Assembly (NCBI RefSeq): GCF_026241315.1
Contig: NZ_JAPHNA010000006.1
Location: forward strand, 25,231-89,230
Length of the DNA: 64,000 nucleotides
Source of the DNA: Campylobacter sp. MIT 21-1684
GTDB taxonomy: Bacteria > Campylobacterota > Campylobacteria > Campylobacterales > Campylobacteraceae
Direction: 5' to 3'
The notes beneath the pieces are model-generated. The model was not told the origin of the DNA, ran no database searches, and was given only the letters and a program-made list of their open reading frames with translations. Numbering within the stretch: the stretch's first letter is position 1; the number at the start of each line of letters is the position of its first letter. A program made the translations under genes and the position numbers. Shown here piece after piece: positions 45,907-55,301 of this stretch.

Positions 45907-46095
45907 TTATTTTGTAGAATTTTTCTCTTTTTCTTCAAATTTTTGTTCAACTTGGACTTCATTCTTTTTTTGTTCTTTAATTGCTATATTCTCATCCTTA
46001 AAATATAAATAATCAATTCCAAAAATAAGAGCAATAATAATAAGCAAGGGAATAAGGAAAATCAAAGTACTCTTCTTATAAATATTACGAAACAT
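45907..46095 (-). CDS. Small membrane protein at the end of the nap operon
   Basis: The 62-residue product has one hydrophobic helix (LIFLIPLLIIIALIFGIDYL) flanked by basic N-terminal residues and a Lys/Glu-rich tail. It follows napD by 21 bp. In C. jejuni a small hydrophobic protein gene also closes the nap cluster. A role in nitrate reductase assembly or anchoring is possible but unproven. The ATG at 46095 has only weak ribosome-binding similarity. Confidence 0.75.
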   Translation of the reverse strand: MFRNIYKKSTLIFLIPLLIIIALIFGIDYLYFKDENIAIKEQKKNEVQVEQKFEEKEKNSTK

Positions 46096-46116
46096 TGTAA
46101 CTCAAATGTACAATTT

Positions 46117-46452
46117 TTAAGAAAATTTTTGAAAAATATTACCATAATATGATACATCTTCTGCTTTTTGTTCTTTTTCTACGCTACAAAGAGCAATGCT
46201 GTTTTGTGCTTTCTGTATATCTTCATCTAAATCTTGATATGAAAATACCATATTAATACTTATGATATTTGGTAAATTTTCAAGTTTTTTATAGGCTACG
46301 AGTTCATTTTCTAAATTATCACTTTCTATGACAACGATAATTCTTTCCTTTTCACTTGCTTCAACAGAACAATTTTCTATCGCATTAATTCTTAAGAGCA
46401 ACTCCTCAACATATTGCTCTTTAGCTACAATCAAAACACTTGAAACGTTCAT
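46117..46452 (-). CDS. napD: Nitrate reductase assembly chaperone NapD
   Basis: The 111-residue protein opens with the NapD ferredoxin-like fold strand VSSVLIVAKEQYVEELL. A conserved middle part (LPNIISINMVFSYQD) and a polar tail follow. NapD binds the twin-arginine signal of NapA and holds it until cofactor insertion is complete. The stop and start of adjacent genes touch: the napD ATG at 46452 overlaps the last base of napL. It is longer than the E. coli protein (87 residues) by the C-terminal extension. Confidence 0.9.
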   Translation of the reverse strand: MNVSSVLIVAKEQYVEELLLRINAIENCSVEASEKERIIVVIESDNLENELVAYKKLENLPNIISINMVFSYQDLDEDIQKAQNSIALCSVEKEQKAEDVSYYGNIFQKFS

Positions 46453-47363
46453 TACAATTCCTTTATCAAGATACTGTTTCCAAAATCAGAAAGTATAAGA
46501 GTATTCTCATCTCTAAACACAAGAAATTGACTTATAAAATTTCCATTTGGAATTTCCTTTATAGTTTGGAGGGTAGTAGTATCGAAAAGTTCGATACTAG
46601 CAATTTCATCATCACTAAAAGCTGCCAATCTTCCGCTAGGGCTTAAAGTACAGGTATAAATAAGAAAATTTCTTTGCAAAAATTGTTGCATTTTATTTTT
46701 AACTATACCCACTCGCCTATCTGTACCACAACTTATTATCGTATCTCCTTTGAAATCAACCTGATAAACATTATCTTTGTGAATTTGGGAAAACCTTGTA
46801 AATACAGACCAATTTTGTATATCAAAAAGTTCAAGTTCTCCACTTTCAAAACCAGCTATTAGAAATTTTTTCTCCTCATTTAAAGCTATATCATTTAAAC
46901 TTGAATGCGAAAATTTATAAGTTTTTTGTATATTCAAATCAAAATCAAACAAAACAAGTTCAGAGCTTCTCATTCCTACAATAAAAGTATTTTTATCTAT
47001 AAAAAAGGCTTTTTTAGCACTTTCGTTATGAAGTTTTTTATGCTTTAAAATGGTATTATCATACCAATATATATTCTTCGAGCCAAAATCACCCTCGCTA
47101 AGCACAAGTATCTTTTCATTTAAAATATCAATGCTGTAAATTTTTGCAAAACTATCATTATAATAATCTTTAATTTTAGGAAGAGAAAAAAGAGATTTTA
47201 TAGTTTTATTTTTTGTATCAAAACTTACAACCTCTCCTTTATCTGTACCTATGTATAAAATATTTTCATCAAGCTTAATAGCTGTGATATTAGAATTTAA
47301 TGTAAGCTCATAAGCGAAACTAAAATTGGCAACTAAAATTGCAATAAAAAGAAATTTATTCAC
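46452..47363 (-). CDS. napL: NapL, periplasmic beta-propeller-like nap accessory protein
   Basis: The 303-residue protein begins with a signal peptide (KFLFIAILVANFSFA) and continues with WD40/PQQ-like propeller repeats (LYIGTDKGEVVSFDTKN; LIAGFESGELELFDIQ; GDTIISCGTDRRVGIV). NapL is peculiar to epsilonproteobacterial nap operons; mutants in relatives show reduced nitrate reductase activity, and its biochemical role is unclear. It sits between napB and napD, with gaps of 2 bp and a 1-bp overlap. Confidence 0.88.
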   Translation of the reverse strand: MNKFLFIAILVANFSFAYELTLNSNITAIKLDENILYIGTDKGEVVSFDTKNKTIKSLFSLPKIKDYYNDSFAKIYSIDILNEKILVLSEGDFGSKNIYWYDNTILKHKKLHNESAKKAFFIDKNTFIVGMRSSELVLFDFDLNIQKTYKFSHSSLNDIALNEEKKFLIAGFESGELELFDIQNWSVFTRFSQIHKDNVYQVDFKGDTIISCGTDRRVGIVKNKMQQFLQRNFLIYTCTLSPSGRLAAFSDDEIASIELFDTTTLQTIKEIPNGNFISQFLVFRDENTLILSDFGNSILIKEL

Positions 47364-47365
47364 TC

Positions 47366-47887
47366 TTATTTTAAACCTTCATTCATTACATCAATAAGAT
47401 TAGAACGACTTTTAGAATTTTCGCTTTTAAATTCCGGTTTAAAAGTATTTCCAATCAAAGGTTTTGCATCACTTTGAGGGACGTGGCATTGGGTGCAATT
47501 AAACCTTGCTTCGGTTAAAGAATCTCCTGTGCTTTTATTAAGCCGATAATTATAATAATGTGTAGCAGGTATCGGAGTTGCTCCAACATCAGCGGCAATG
47601 AATTTATCGTGACAACTTATACAGGTATTATTATCTTTAGTAATAGGAATCATATCGTTGATATCGTGAGGAATTAAAGGAGGTGCATTTTCATATCCTC
47701 TTTCATAAACAACAGATTCTCCCGGTTGTGCATTAGTATAATTCACTTTAGGTAGAATAACCTTGTTTTCAGTTTCTAAGTCTGTTTTTCGAATTCCAAT
47801 TTGTTCAGAACTTAAACCATTATTTATCGCACAAGATACGAGAAATAAAGCACTCATCGCCAAAAGCAAAAATATTTTTTGTTTCAT
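47366..47887 (-). CDS. napB: NapB, diheme cytochrome c subunit of periplasmic nitrate reductase
   Basis: The 173-residue protein has a signal sequence ending LFLVSCAIN, which could be read as a lipobox, and two heme-binding motifs, CISCH and CTQCH. Distal His residues such as those in IPHDIND and PATHYYNY are candidates for axial ligands. NapB passes electrons to NapA in the periplasm. It overlaps napH by 4 nt. A membrane-anchored NapB would be unusual; a signal peptidase I site cannot be excluded. Confidence 0.93.
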   Translation of the reverse strand: MKQKIFLLLAMSALFLVSCAINNGLSSEQIGIRKTDLETENKVILPKVNYTNAQPGESVVYERGYENAPPLIPHDINDMIPITKDNNTCISCHDKFIAADVGATPIPATHYYNYRLNKSTGDSLTEARFNCTQCHVPQSDAKPLIGNTFKPEFKSENSKSRSNLIDVMNEGLK

Positions 47888-48666
47888 TTTTCTTTCCTTA
47901 AATCAAATAAATTAAAATTAAGAGCGTTGTCATTACAAACCTCTATACATCTTCCACACCTTATACATTCTCCAGAATCAACACTGGCACTTATTTTTCC
48001 TATCATATGAAGTACTTGTTTTTCCGGACAAATATGTATACATTCATAACATTTTGTACATCTTTCAACTTTATGTTTCACTTTAAGTAAAGCAAAACGA
48101 CTCACAACAGCATAAAAAGCTCCAAGCGGACAAAAATGCGAACATACCGCTCTAGGACTTAAAAAAGTGTCAATACAAAAAAGAATAAAAGCAACAAAAA
48201 GCCAAGAAGCTCCGCCAAAAATAATCCCTCTATGAATTATGCCTATGTAAGAAAAACTTTCAAAAACAGGCAAAGACAAAATAAAAGAAAGAATTAAAAC
48301 TAAAAGTACAATTCCATATCGTAGATTCTTTGACAAAATCACAAATTTACTCTTAAAACCAAATTTTAAACGAATGAAAGCAGCAAAATCTGTAATTATA
48401 TTAACAGGACAAACCCAAGAACAAAATACTCTTCCAAGTACAATGGCATAAAGAAAAAGTACTACAAAAGCACCAAAAAGAGCCATCACATCAACACTAA
48501 AACTTGCTAAAAAAATTTGAAGTACTGCAAAAGGATCGCTTAAAGGAATAGATGATAAAAATCTTGAAGAGCTTAAATTGCCTTGTAGAATAAAATCAGT
48601 AAAAGGCAAAGCAAAAAGAACTAAAATTCCAATCTGAATCATTCGTCTTGCAAGAAGATATCTCAT
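47884..48666 (-). CDS. napH: NapH, membrane iron-sulfur quinol oxidase component
   Basis: The 260-residue protein has four membrane helices and the two short CxxxCP motifs of the NapH/NosR group (CSWVCPVN and CSHFCPLG). Two cytosolic or periplasmic 4Fe-4S ferredoxin motifs, CTKCYECIHICP and CIRCGRCIEVC, are near the end. NapH takes electrons from menaquinol and passes them to NapG, replacing NapC in organisms without it, as here. It overlaps napG and napB by 4 nt each. Confidence 0.94.
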   Translation of the reverse strand: MRYLLARRMIQIGILVLFALPFTDFILQGNLSSSRFLSSIPLSDPFAVLQIFLASFSVDVMALFGAFVVLFLYAIVLGRVFCSWVCPVNIITDFAAFIRLKFGFKSKFVILSKNLRYGIVLLVLILSFILSLPVFESFSYIGIIHRGIIFGGASWLFVAFILFCIDTFLSPRAVCSHFCPLGAFYAVVSRFALLKVKHKVERCTKCYECIHICPEKQVLHMIGKISASVDSGECIRCGRCIEVCNDNALNFNLFDLRKEK

Positions 48667-49415
48667 AATAAATCCTCATTGTTGAGATATGTTCTTGCTT
48701 TATCTTGATTGAAATTCTTTTGAGTATTTACATCTTTAAGTCTTTTTTCATCTTCTTTATCCCAACCTTTCACATAATGTCCTCCAGCTTTACCTAAAAC
48801 AAATTCTCTAGGCAATACTCTAATAGCAGGTTCTTGCGTAATACAAGCAAGTTCGCACAATCCACAGCCAACGCAAACCTCATTATCAACAATAGGGAGC
48901 ATAAAAGTGTGCTTTGCAGTGCGCTCATTTCTTTTAATTTCAAGTTTTAAAGCCTTATCAATTAAAGGACAGGCTCTATAACAAGCATCACACTGAATAC
49001 CCCAATGTGCCACACACGAAGTACTATCAACAATAGCTATACCCATTTTTAGTTTATATGCTCCGCTGTCATATTCAAGGTATTTTTTATCCAAAGCATT
49101 TGTTGGACAGCTTTGAATGCAAGGGAGATCTTCACAAAGATAGCAAGGAATTTTTCGTGCTTTAAAAAAAGGTGTTCCGATTTTAGCAGAATCAAGCAGA
49201 TTTGCAAGCTTCAAAGTGTTATAAGGACAAGCTTTTACGCATAATCCACAACGAATACACTCACTTAAAAATTTTGCTTCATCTTCAGCACCGGGAGGTC
49301 TTAACGCATACGTTTCTTTTGCTTTTAAGGCTAAAGTTGCTACAAATCCTCCAGCAGTACACAAACAAACAGCTTTTAAAGCACTTTGAAAAAATTCTCT
49401 CCTTTTCAATTTCAT
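48663..49415 (-). CDS. napG: NapG, periplasmic ferredoxin-type electron carrier
   Basis: The 250-residue product has a twin-arginine signal (KLKRREFFQSALKAV) and four 4Fe-4S motifs: CIRCGLCVKACPYN, CYLCEDLPCIQSCP, CVAHWGIQCDACYRACP and CVGCGLCELAC. It receives electrons from NapH and feeds NapB/NapA. It lies 5 bp downstream of napA, and AAGG-like bases precede the ATG. The gene order A-G-H-B-L-D is that of Campylobacter and Wolinella. Confidence 0.94.
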   Translation of the reverse strand: MKLKRREFFQSALKAVCLCTAGGFVATLALKAKETYALRPPGAEDEAKFLSECIRCGLCVKACPYNTLKLANLLDSAKIGTPFFKARKIPCYLCEDLPCIQSCPTNALDKKYLEYDSGAYKLKMGIAIVDSTSCVAHWGIQCDACYRACPLIDKALKLEIKRNERTAKHTFMLPIVDNEVCVGCGLCELACITQEPAIRVLPREFVLGKAGGHYVKGWDKEDEKRLKDVNTQKNFNQDKARTYLNNEDLL

Positions 49416-49420
49416 AAATC

Positions 49421-52192
49421 TTAAGCCTTAGTAATTTTTACAGCACATTTTTTAAAATCAGTTTGTTTTGAAAGCGGACAGGTTGCATCAAGAGTTACTT
49501 TATTAATATACACATTTTCATCAAACCAAGGTACATAAACAAGTCCTACAGGTGGTTTATTTCTCCCGCGCATATCTACTCGTGCTTTTACCTTGCCACG
49601 TCTTGATTCTACCCAAACTAAATCACCTTGCATCAAGGAAAGCTTTGCGCAATCAGCTTCATTCATATAACAAAGTGCTTCAGGTACAGCTCTATAAAGT
49701 TCAGGCACGCGCATAGTCATAGTCCCGCTATGCCAATGCTCTAAAACTCTACCCGTAGAAAGCCAAAATGGATATTCTTTACTTGGTCTTTCTGGAGCTT
49801 TCATAAACGGTCTAAAGAAAATCTTAGCTTTATTTGCAATGCTATATTTTTCCTCTCCTTTTGGCTCAATCAAATCGCCTTTTTGTAATTTTTTATCAAA
49901 ATCACCATAAAAAGCAAAATCAGAATTTGGAGCGGCTTTTTTTGCATAATAATCATACTTTGTATTAAATCTCCATAACGTCTCTTTGCCATTAACTACA
50001 GGCCATCTTAAACCACGTACTTTATGATAACTATTAAAATCTGCTAAATCGTGTCCGTGCCCTACTCCAAATTTACGGTATTCTTCCCAAAGATACTTTT
50101 GAACAAAAAAGCCATAACCTTTAAATTCATTACCATCACTTCCTATAACTTTTCTTTCATCGCCTAAAGATTCACTATTATCAAAACCTTTAATTAGATC
50201 ATCATTAAGCGTAAATTCTTTTGCTTGAGCATTTGCAAAGAGTACATCAAATAAGGTATCTTCTTCGCTGTATCCCATATTTTTTGCTTGTTCTAAAACA
50301 TTTGGTAAAGTTAATGTTTCATCAACTTTTTGTTCTTTCCATACCTCTTTGAGTTTAAATCGTTTTGCAAATTCCATAACCTGCCAAGTATCACTCATTG
50401 CCTCACCTACTGGTATAACTTGTTGTTTCCAGTGTTGGGTTCTTCTCTCTGCATTTCCATACGCTCCCCATTTTTCATAAATCATTGCACTTGGTAAAAT
50501 CAAATCTGCAACTTTAGCTGAAATTCCGGGATAACAATCACTCACTACAATAAAATTATCCATATTTCTTGCAGCTTCTATCCAGTGATTTGCATTAGCT
50601 GTATTTTGCCAAGGATTATTCACTTGCACCCAAGCAAATTTGATCTTTCCATCTTCTAAATCTCTCATAATTTTCAAATAGGGTGAGCCCGGTTTTGGAT
50701 TGAGTGTTTTTGCAGGAATTTTCCAAATTTTTTCTGTAACTTCTCTGTGTTTTGGATTTGACACAACCATATCAGCAGGCAAGCGGTGTGAAAAGGTTCC
50801 CACCTCTCTAGCTGTCCCACAGGCACTTGGCTGTCCTGTAAGAGAAAAAGCTCCACTTCCAGGTTTAGCTTGCTTTCCAAGTAAAAGATGCAACATATAA
50901 GCTTGTTCATTAATCCAAGTACCGCGAGTATGTTGATTAAAACCCATAGTCCAAAAACTTATAATTTTACGATTTTTTTCTATATAAAGTTTTGCAAGTT
51001 CTTCAAGTTTTTTCTTGAAATCTTCGAAACTCTCATTGTCATCTCCTTTTGCTACTTTTGCAACATAATCAAGAGTATAAGGTTCTAAAGCTTTCTTGAA
51101 ATCTTCGAAACTTATTTCCCAGTTTTTATCAGAAACATTTTGATGTTTCATTTCAAACTTCTCTCCTGCTTTTACTCCAAGATATTTCAAAGCAACAGCT
51201 TCTTCATCATCAAGAAGAATAGAATTCTCTTTTGCAACTGTATCTTTTTCTGAAGCTTTAAATTTGATATGATTAGGATTTGCTCTCATACCATATCCTA
51301 TATCTGCATATCCTGTAGCAAAAACACAATGTTTTTCAATGAATTTCTTGTCTAAATTTTGAGGATAGTTATATACAAGTTCTCTAGCAAGATAATTCCA
51401 AATAGCAAGATCTGTGTTTGGTTTGAAAATGATTTCCATATCAGCAATATTTGAAGTTCTGTTTGAAAAAGTGCTAAGATTAATAATTTTTACTTTATCA
51501 AGATTGCTTAGTTTTCTATCGCTTACACGAGACCAAAGTATAGGGTGCATTTCTGCCATATTTGCTCCCCAAGTAACAATAGTATCTGTTAATTCTATAT
51601 CATCATAACAGCCTGAAGGTTCATCAACACCGAAAGTTTGCATAAATCCAACCACAGCAGAAGCCATACAGTGTCTAGCATTCGGATCTATATTATTTGT
51701 TCTAAAACCAGCTTTTGCAAGTTTCAAAGCACTATAACCCTCTTGGATGGTATATTGCCCACTTCCAAAAATACCAACACCTGTAACACCAAGTTCATTA
51801 TAAGCTCTTTTAAATTGTTTTTCCATTTCATCAAAAGCTCTTTGCCAAGAAACAGGTTTAAATTTTCCTTTTTTATCAAATTCATCTTTTTCATTCACAC
51901 GAAGCAAAGGAGTTACAAGTCTGTCCTCACCATACATAATTTTTGCATTAAAATACCCTTTGATACAATTTAAACCACGATTAACAGGGGCTGCTGGATC
52001 TCCTTTTGTAGCAACAATTTTTCCATCTTTTCTTGCTACCATAATCCCACAGCCTGTTCCACAAAATCTACAAACTGCCTTATCCCAACGCCAGTTTTCG
52101 TTAGTTTGAAAAGCTAAACCTGGAACACTTATTCCTGCAACACTTGCAGCACTTGCAATAGCAGTATTTTTAATAAAATCCCTTCTATTCAT
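49421..52192 (-). CDS. napA: Periplasmic nitrate reductase catalytic subunit NapA
   Basis: The start is ATG 52192: AAAGGAG is 8 nt upstream and the product opens with the twin-arginine signal [16 protein letters not shown]. An in-frame start at 52231 would add 13 residues ahead of it. The 923-residue enzyme has the 4Fe-4S site [12 protein letters not shown] with a fourth Cys in RGLNCIKG, and the molybdenum-ligand Cys in [11 protein letters not shown]. It reduces nitrate to nitrite with a bis-MGD cofactor, whose synthesis needs the moeA and mog genes of this window. An exact 21-bp in-frame repeat encodes SFEDFKK twice (51011-51031 and 51092-51112). It is the first gene of napAGHBLD. Confidence 0.97.
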   Translation of the reverse strand: MNRRDFIKNTAIASAASVAGISVPGLAFQTNENWRWDKAVCRFCGTGCGIMVARKDGKIVATKGDPAAPVNRGLNCIKGYFNAKIMYGEDRLVTPLLRVNEKDEFDKKGKFKPVSWQRAFDEMEKQFKRAYNELGVTGVGIFGSGQYTIQEGYSALKLAKAGFRTNNIDPNARHCMASAVVGFMQTFGVDEPSGCYDDIELTDTIVTWGANMAEMHPILWSRVSDRKLSNLDKVKIINLSTFSNRTSNIADMEIIFKPNTDLAIWNYLARELVYNYPQNLDKKFIEKHCVFATGYADIGYGMRANPNHIKFKASEKDTVAKENSILLDDEEAVALKYLGVKAGEKFEMKHQNVSDKNWEISFEDFKKALEPYTLDYVAKVAKGDDNESFEDFKKKLEELAKLYIEKNRKIISFWTMGFNQHTRGTWINEQAYMLHLLLGKQAKPGSGAFSLTGQPSACGTAREVGTFSHRLPADMVVSNPKHREVTEKIWKIPAKTLNPKPGSPYLKIMRDLEDGKIKFAWVQVNNPWQNTANANHWIEAARNMDNFIVVSDCYPGISAKVADLILPSAMIYEKWGAYGNAERRTQHWKQQVIPVGEAMSDTWQVMEFAKRFKLKEVWKEQKVDETLTLPNVLEQAKNMGYSEEDTLFDVLFANAQAKEFTLNDDLIKGFDNSESLGDERKVIGSDGNEFKGYGFFVQKYLWEEYRKFGVGHGHDLADFNSYHKVRGLRWPVVNGKETLWRFNTKYDYYAKKAAPNSDFAFYGDFDKKLQKGDLIEPKGEEKYSIANKAKIFFRPFMKAPERPSKEYPFWLSTGRVLEHWHSGTMTMRVPELYRAVPEALCYMNEADCAKLSLMQGDLVWVESRRGKVKARVDMRGRNKPPVGLVYVPWFDENVYINKVTLDATCPLSKQTDFKKCAVKITKA
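51011..51112 (-). repeat. Exact 21-bp direct repeat inside napA
   Basis: The 21 bp at 51011-51031 recur at 51092-51112. The offset of 81 bp keeps frame, and both copies encode SFEDFKK in an insertion-like helical part of NapA. Confidence 0.75.
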
Positions 52193-52233
52193 AATTAGAT
52201 CTCCTTTATAATCTAAAAATATACCAAACAAAA

Positions 52234-52239
52234 ATTATA
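52234..52239 (-). promoter_or_regulatory. -10 box of the nap operon
   Basis: On the minus strand TATAAT occurs in TTTTCTTATAATTTTTG, about 42 nt before the napA ATG, behind a series of phased T tracts. A short inverted repeat (ATCCT at 52293-52297, AGGAT at 52304-52308) lies about 55 bp further upstream and could bind a regulator. Confidence 0.55.
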
Positions 52240-52486
52240 AGAAAATAATAATAAAAAAATAATTAAAATGATAAAAAAATAATAATTTATAAATCCTTAT
52301 TTTAGGATATTTTTTCTCTTTATTATTTTCAATTAAAGAATAATAAAAAATAGATAAAAATACTCTCAATTAAAATAATATTTTAATTCTTATGTTTTTA
52401 CTATATTCTTGTCAGAATTATGAGAGATTAAAAAATTACAATTGATTAAAAATAAAGAAATGAACGAAGAAAAAATAATTTTTGTT

Positions 52487-52510
52487 ATTTTGCAGGAATT
52501 CCTGCAAAAT
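52487..52510 (-). terminator. Terminator hairpin of tpx
   Basis: The 24 bp at 52487-52510 are a perfect palindrome (ATTTTGCAGGAA and its inverse), starting 6 nt after the tpx coding region on the minus strand. An A/T-rich run with several Ts follows. As RNA it folds into a strong stem. Confidence 0.75.
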
Positions 52511-52515
52511 AAATC

Positions 52516-53043
52516 TTAGTGGCAACCGCAACTACTGCTGCAACATTCAGAATTTCCAAAAAAAGTATCAAGCTTTTCTTCGTTAGGAAGTTCAGTGATT
52601 TCGCTTACTATTTCTTTATAAGCAATTTTACCGTCTTTTACAACAAAAACAGATCGAGCACACAAACCCTCAAGCACTCCATCAGCTATTAACACTCCAT
52701 ATTTTTCCGCAAATTCTTTTTGTAGAAAATCACTTCCAACAACAAGATTTTCTATACCCTCTGTACTACAAAATCTTCCCATAGCAAAAGGTAAATCCAT
52801 TGTAACAACAATAACTTCAACACCTTTATATGAAGCTATTTTTTTATTGAATTCTCTTGCTTGTGAAGCACAAACAGGTGTATCCAAACTTGGCATAGAA
52901 AGTATAATTTGTGTTTTTCCTGCAGGAGCTATTTCAACAACTCCTAAATCTTTTCCTTTTAATTTTACATTTGGAGCATTATCACCGACTTCTAATGTGT
53001 TTGTTTTCAGTTTAATAGGATCTCCTTTGAAAGTAACAGACAT
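52516..53043 (-). CDS. tpx: Thiol peroxidase Tpx with Cys-rich C-terminal tail
   Basis: This is a 175-residue atypical 2-Cys peroxiredoxin. The peroxidatic Cys is in SLDTPVCASQAREF and the resolving Cys in GRFCSTEGI. The N-terminal half (FKGDPIKLKTNTLEVGD) and ARSVFVVKDGKI match Tpx. It detoxifies hydroperoxides using thioredoxin. The last ten residues, ECCSSSCGCH, hold four extra Cys and a His and look like a metal-binding or thiol-buffer tail not found in E. coli Tpx. AAGGAG lies before the ATG. The gene is monocistronic with its own terminator and is read towards napA. Confidence 0.94.
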   Translation of the reverse strand: MSVTFKGDPIKLKTNTLEVGDNAPNVKLKGKDLGVVEIAPAGKTQIILSMPSLDTPVCASQAREFNKKIASYKGVEVIVVTMDLPFAMGRFCSTEGIENLVVGSDFLQKEFAEKYGVLIADGVLEGLCARSVFVVKDGKIAYKEIVSEITELPNEEKLDTFFGNSECCSSSCGCH

Positions 53044-53155
53044 TTTTTCTCCTTAATAAAAATTTACTAGGAAAAAACCAAACTAAATTCCTTGAGTTCG
53101 ATTTTTCCTGAAAAAAATTATAACTAAAAACACTAATAAATATTTAATAAAAAGA

Positions 53156-55183
53156 TTAAGTTTTTTTATTTTTTTTATACAATCCTGCTTCTTGAAGAAA
53201 ACAAGATGGAGTGTAAGAAATTTTTTTATTTTTATCATATTTTGCATAACTAAGATAGAGCATATTTTTTGCCCTTGTTACTGCCACATAAAAGAGTCTT
53301 CTTTCTTCTTCTAATGACCCACCCATATTGATAAGCTTTTTATTTGGAAAACGATCTTGTGCTAAATCAATCACAAATACAAGTTCAAACTCTAAGCCTT
53401 TGCTAGCGTGTATGCTTAATAAACTCACTCCTTTGCCGCTATTTATTTCATTACTTCCTAATACCAAAAAATTATAATAGCTTTGGATTTCGCTATATTT
53501 AGATGCAAATTCTCTTAAAATATTTATTTTATTTTGTATTTTTTCTTTATTTTCTTCTTTTTTTATAACATCAAGTTCTCCAGCCCTATTTGTTGCTCTT
53601 TTTATTGCTAATTCTTCGCAAATTTTTTGAAAGAAAGTATTGTTGCAAATTCTATCAATTACCTTTATGGAATCTTGAATGCCTTTACTCTGTTTAAATA
53701 AAAAATATATTGCTTCCAAATTGTGTGCGCAGGCTTGATTGATTTTAGCAAATTTCAAAATTGGGTTGGAATGAAATTCACTTTGAAGTTCAAAACGTGT
53801 TTCATTAGTAAATTCATTTAACTCAGCAAAAAGTCCTAATTCATAAGAATTTTTCTTGAAATTGTGTAAATTTGTTTTTAAATCAGGATTTAGGAAACCT
53901 TCAACAATACTCCCATATCCAAGCTTTATCAAAGCATCAAAAAGTTCTTTTGCCAAAACAACACCAACTCCTTTTGTATATTGCATCAAGTAAATAAAAG
54001 CCATAATATCCTTAGGATTAACAAGAAGAGCTAAAAAAGCACAAAAAACCTTTACTTCTAAGCTCTCAAAAAAACTTCCGCTTCCTTTTCTTACACAAGC
54101 GATCCCAAGCTCTCTTAAAGCCACTTCCATACCATCAGCACTAGAATTGTTGCGGAATATAATAGCTATATCTTCAAGATGTACTCCTGATGCAAGTATT
54201 ATTTGTGCGATATTTTTATACTGATCAAAAAGTTCTTCAAAAGTTAATAAAATCGGTTTTCTGTTTTCATCATCTCTCGTAACAATCAATTCTTTAGGAT
54301 AAAGTCTTTCGTTATTAAGAATCACTTTATTAGCTAAAGCTAAAATAGAACGCGAAGAGCGGTAGTTTTTATTGAGTGAAAAAATTCTTGCATTCTTAAA
54401 ACGGTATTGAAAACTTCCTATGATATTAATATCAGCACCATTAAAAGCATAAATACTTTGATCATAATCACCAACACAAAACAAACTTTTACTTTGAAAA
54501 GCTTCAATTAAAGAACTCTGCAAAGCATTTGTATCTTGATATTCATCAACTAAAATTTCATCAAACTCAAGCTGTTTTCGAGTTAAAAGTTCTTTAAGAT
54601 TTAAAAGCAAATCATTAAAATCAACATAATTGAACTTCTTTTTTTCATTTTCATACTCTCTTAATATATCTTGATACAGCGGCGCATAAATACTTTGTTC
54701 TTCATAATTCTTACAAAACCAAGAAGAAAAATCTTCGCCTTGAGTTTTATTATAAAATAAAGAATAAAGCTCATATAAATAACTTGCTTGATAAGGTTTT
54801 AAATCACTTAAAGATGTAAAAGTGTATTTTTCATAAACACTACGAAGAAGAATTTTCAACTCACTAGCTTGTTTTAAAATAATATTGTTATTTACATTTT
54901 TCAACAAAGTATAAGCAGTACTATGAAATGTTCCTGCGAGAATTTTATTTGTAATATTTGTAGGGAAGTATCGATTAAGCCTATTTATCATTTCTTTACT
55001 TGCTTTATTTGTAAAAGTAAGCAAAAGTATCTTTTCAGCTTGTACTCCTTGCTGAAGTAAAAAAGCAATCCGAGCAACTATGGTAGAAGTTTTGCCCGTA
55101 CCTGCACTTGCAATTATAAGATTATATCCAAAATTTGCACTAGCTGCTTGTAATTGTTCTTGATTAAGTCTAGAAAGCGGCAT
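53156..55183 (-). CDS. UvrD/PcrA-type DNA helicase (SF1A)
   Basis: The 675-residue ATPase has the SF1A motif series: Q-motif LNQEQLQAA, Walker A ASAGTGKTSTIV, motif Ia TFTNKASKEM, motif II DEYQDTNA, motif III GDYDQSIYAFNGAD, motif IV LNKNYRSS, motif V SIHASKGLEFELVFVIDL and motif VI YVAVTRAKNML. It unwinds DNA 3'-5' in repair or replication restart. It is related to Rep, PcrA and UvrD; the short length fits the Campylobacter version. AAGGA sits in a 9-bp inverted repeat just before the ATG. Confidence 0.9.
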   Translation of the reverse strand: MPLSRLNQEQLQAASANFGYNLIIASAGTGKTSTIVARIAFLLQQGVQAEKILLLTFTNKASKEMINRLNRYFPTNITNKILAGTFHSTAYTLLKNVNNNIILKQASELKILLRSVYEKYTFTSLSDLKPYQASYLYELYSLFYNKTQGEDFSSWFCKNYEEQSIYAPLYQDILREYENEKKKFNYVDFNDLLLNLKELLTRKQLEFDEILVDEYQDTNALQSSLIEAFQSKSLFCVGDYDQSIYAFNGADINIIGSFQYRFKNARIFSLNKNYRSSRSILALANKVILNNERLYPKELIVTRDDENRKPILLTFEELFDQYKNIAQIILASGVHLEDIAIIFRNNSSADGMEVALRELGIACVRKGSGSFFESLEVKVFCAFLALLVNPKDIMAFIYLMQYTKGVGVVLAKELFDALIKLGYGSIVEGFLNPDLKTNLHNFKKNSYELGLFAELNEFTNETRFELQSEFHSNPILKFAKINQACAHNLEAIYFLFKQSKGIQDSIKVIDRICNNTFFQKICEELAIKRATNRAGELDVIKKEENKEKIQNKINILREFASKYSEIQSYYNFLVLGSNEINSGKGVSLLSIHASKGLEFELVFVIDLAQDRFPNKKLINMGGSLEEERRLFYVAVTRAKNMLYLSYAKYDKNKKISYTPSCFLQEAGLYKKNKKT

Positions 55184-55184
55184 T

Positions 55185-55205
55185 TTAATCCTTAAAAAGG
55201 ATTAA
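55185..55205. promoter_or_regulatory. Perfect inverted repeat over the helicase ribosome-binding site
   Basis: TTAATCCTT and AAGGATTAA (9-bp arms, 3-nt loop) cover the Shine-Dalgarno sequence of the helicase gene on the minus strand. A TATAAT box on the same strand (55205-55210) overlaps its outer edge. It may be an operator or an mRNA hairpin hiding the ribosome-binding site. Confidence 0.5.
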
Positions 55206-55253
55206 TTATAGAAAAAAATACTTAAAAAAAGTAAATTTTAGATTTTGTTATAG

Positions 55254-55259
55254 TATAAT
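55254..55259 (+). promoter_or_regulatory. -10 box upstream of the Q/N-rich protein gene
   Basis: TATAAT in TTTGTTATAGTATAATGG lies 43 nt before the ATG at 55302. Confidence 0.5.
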
Positions 55260-55301
55260 GGATAAATTTTTTCTTAATAAATTATAGTAAGGATTTTGCT
55301 A

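Noticed and set aside
45774..45962. Minus-strand 62-codon frame overlapping tRNA-Leu
   Set aside because: It is antisense to the tRNA and to the atpE end, and it encodes the well-known spurious peptide type (MVRLARFELAH...) that arises from tRNA-Leu antisense.
47820..47887. NapB as a lipoprotein
   Set aside because: A Cys follows the hydrophobic segment (LFLVSCA), but NapB is normally soluble and the match to a lipobox is not perfect; mentioned only as a possibility.
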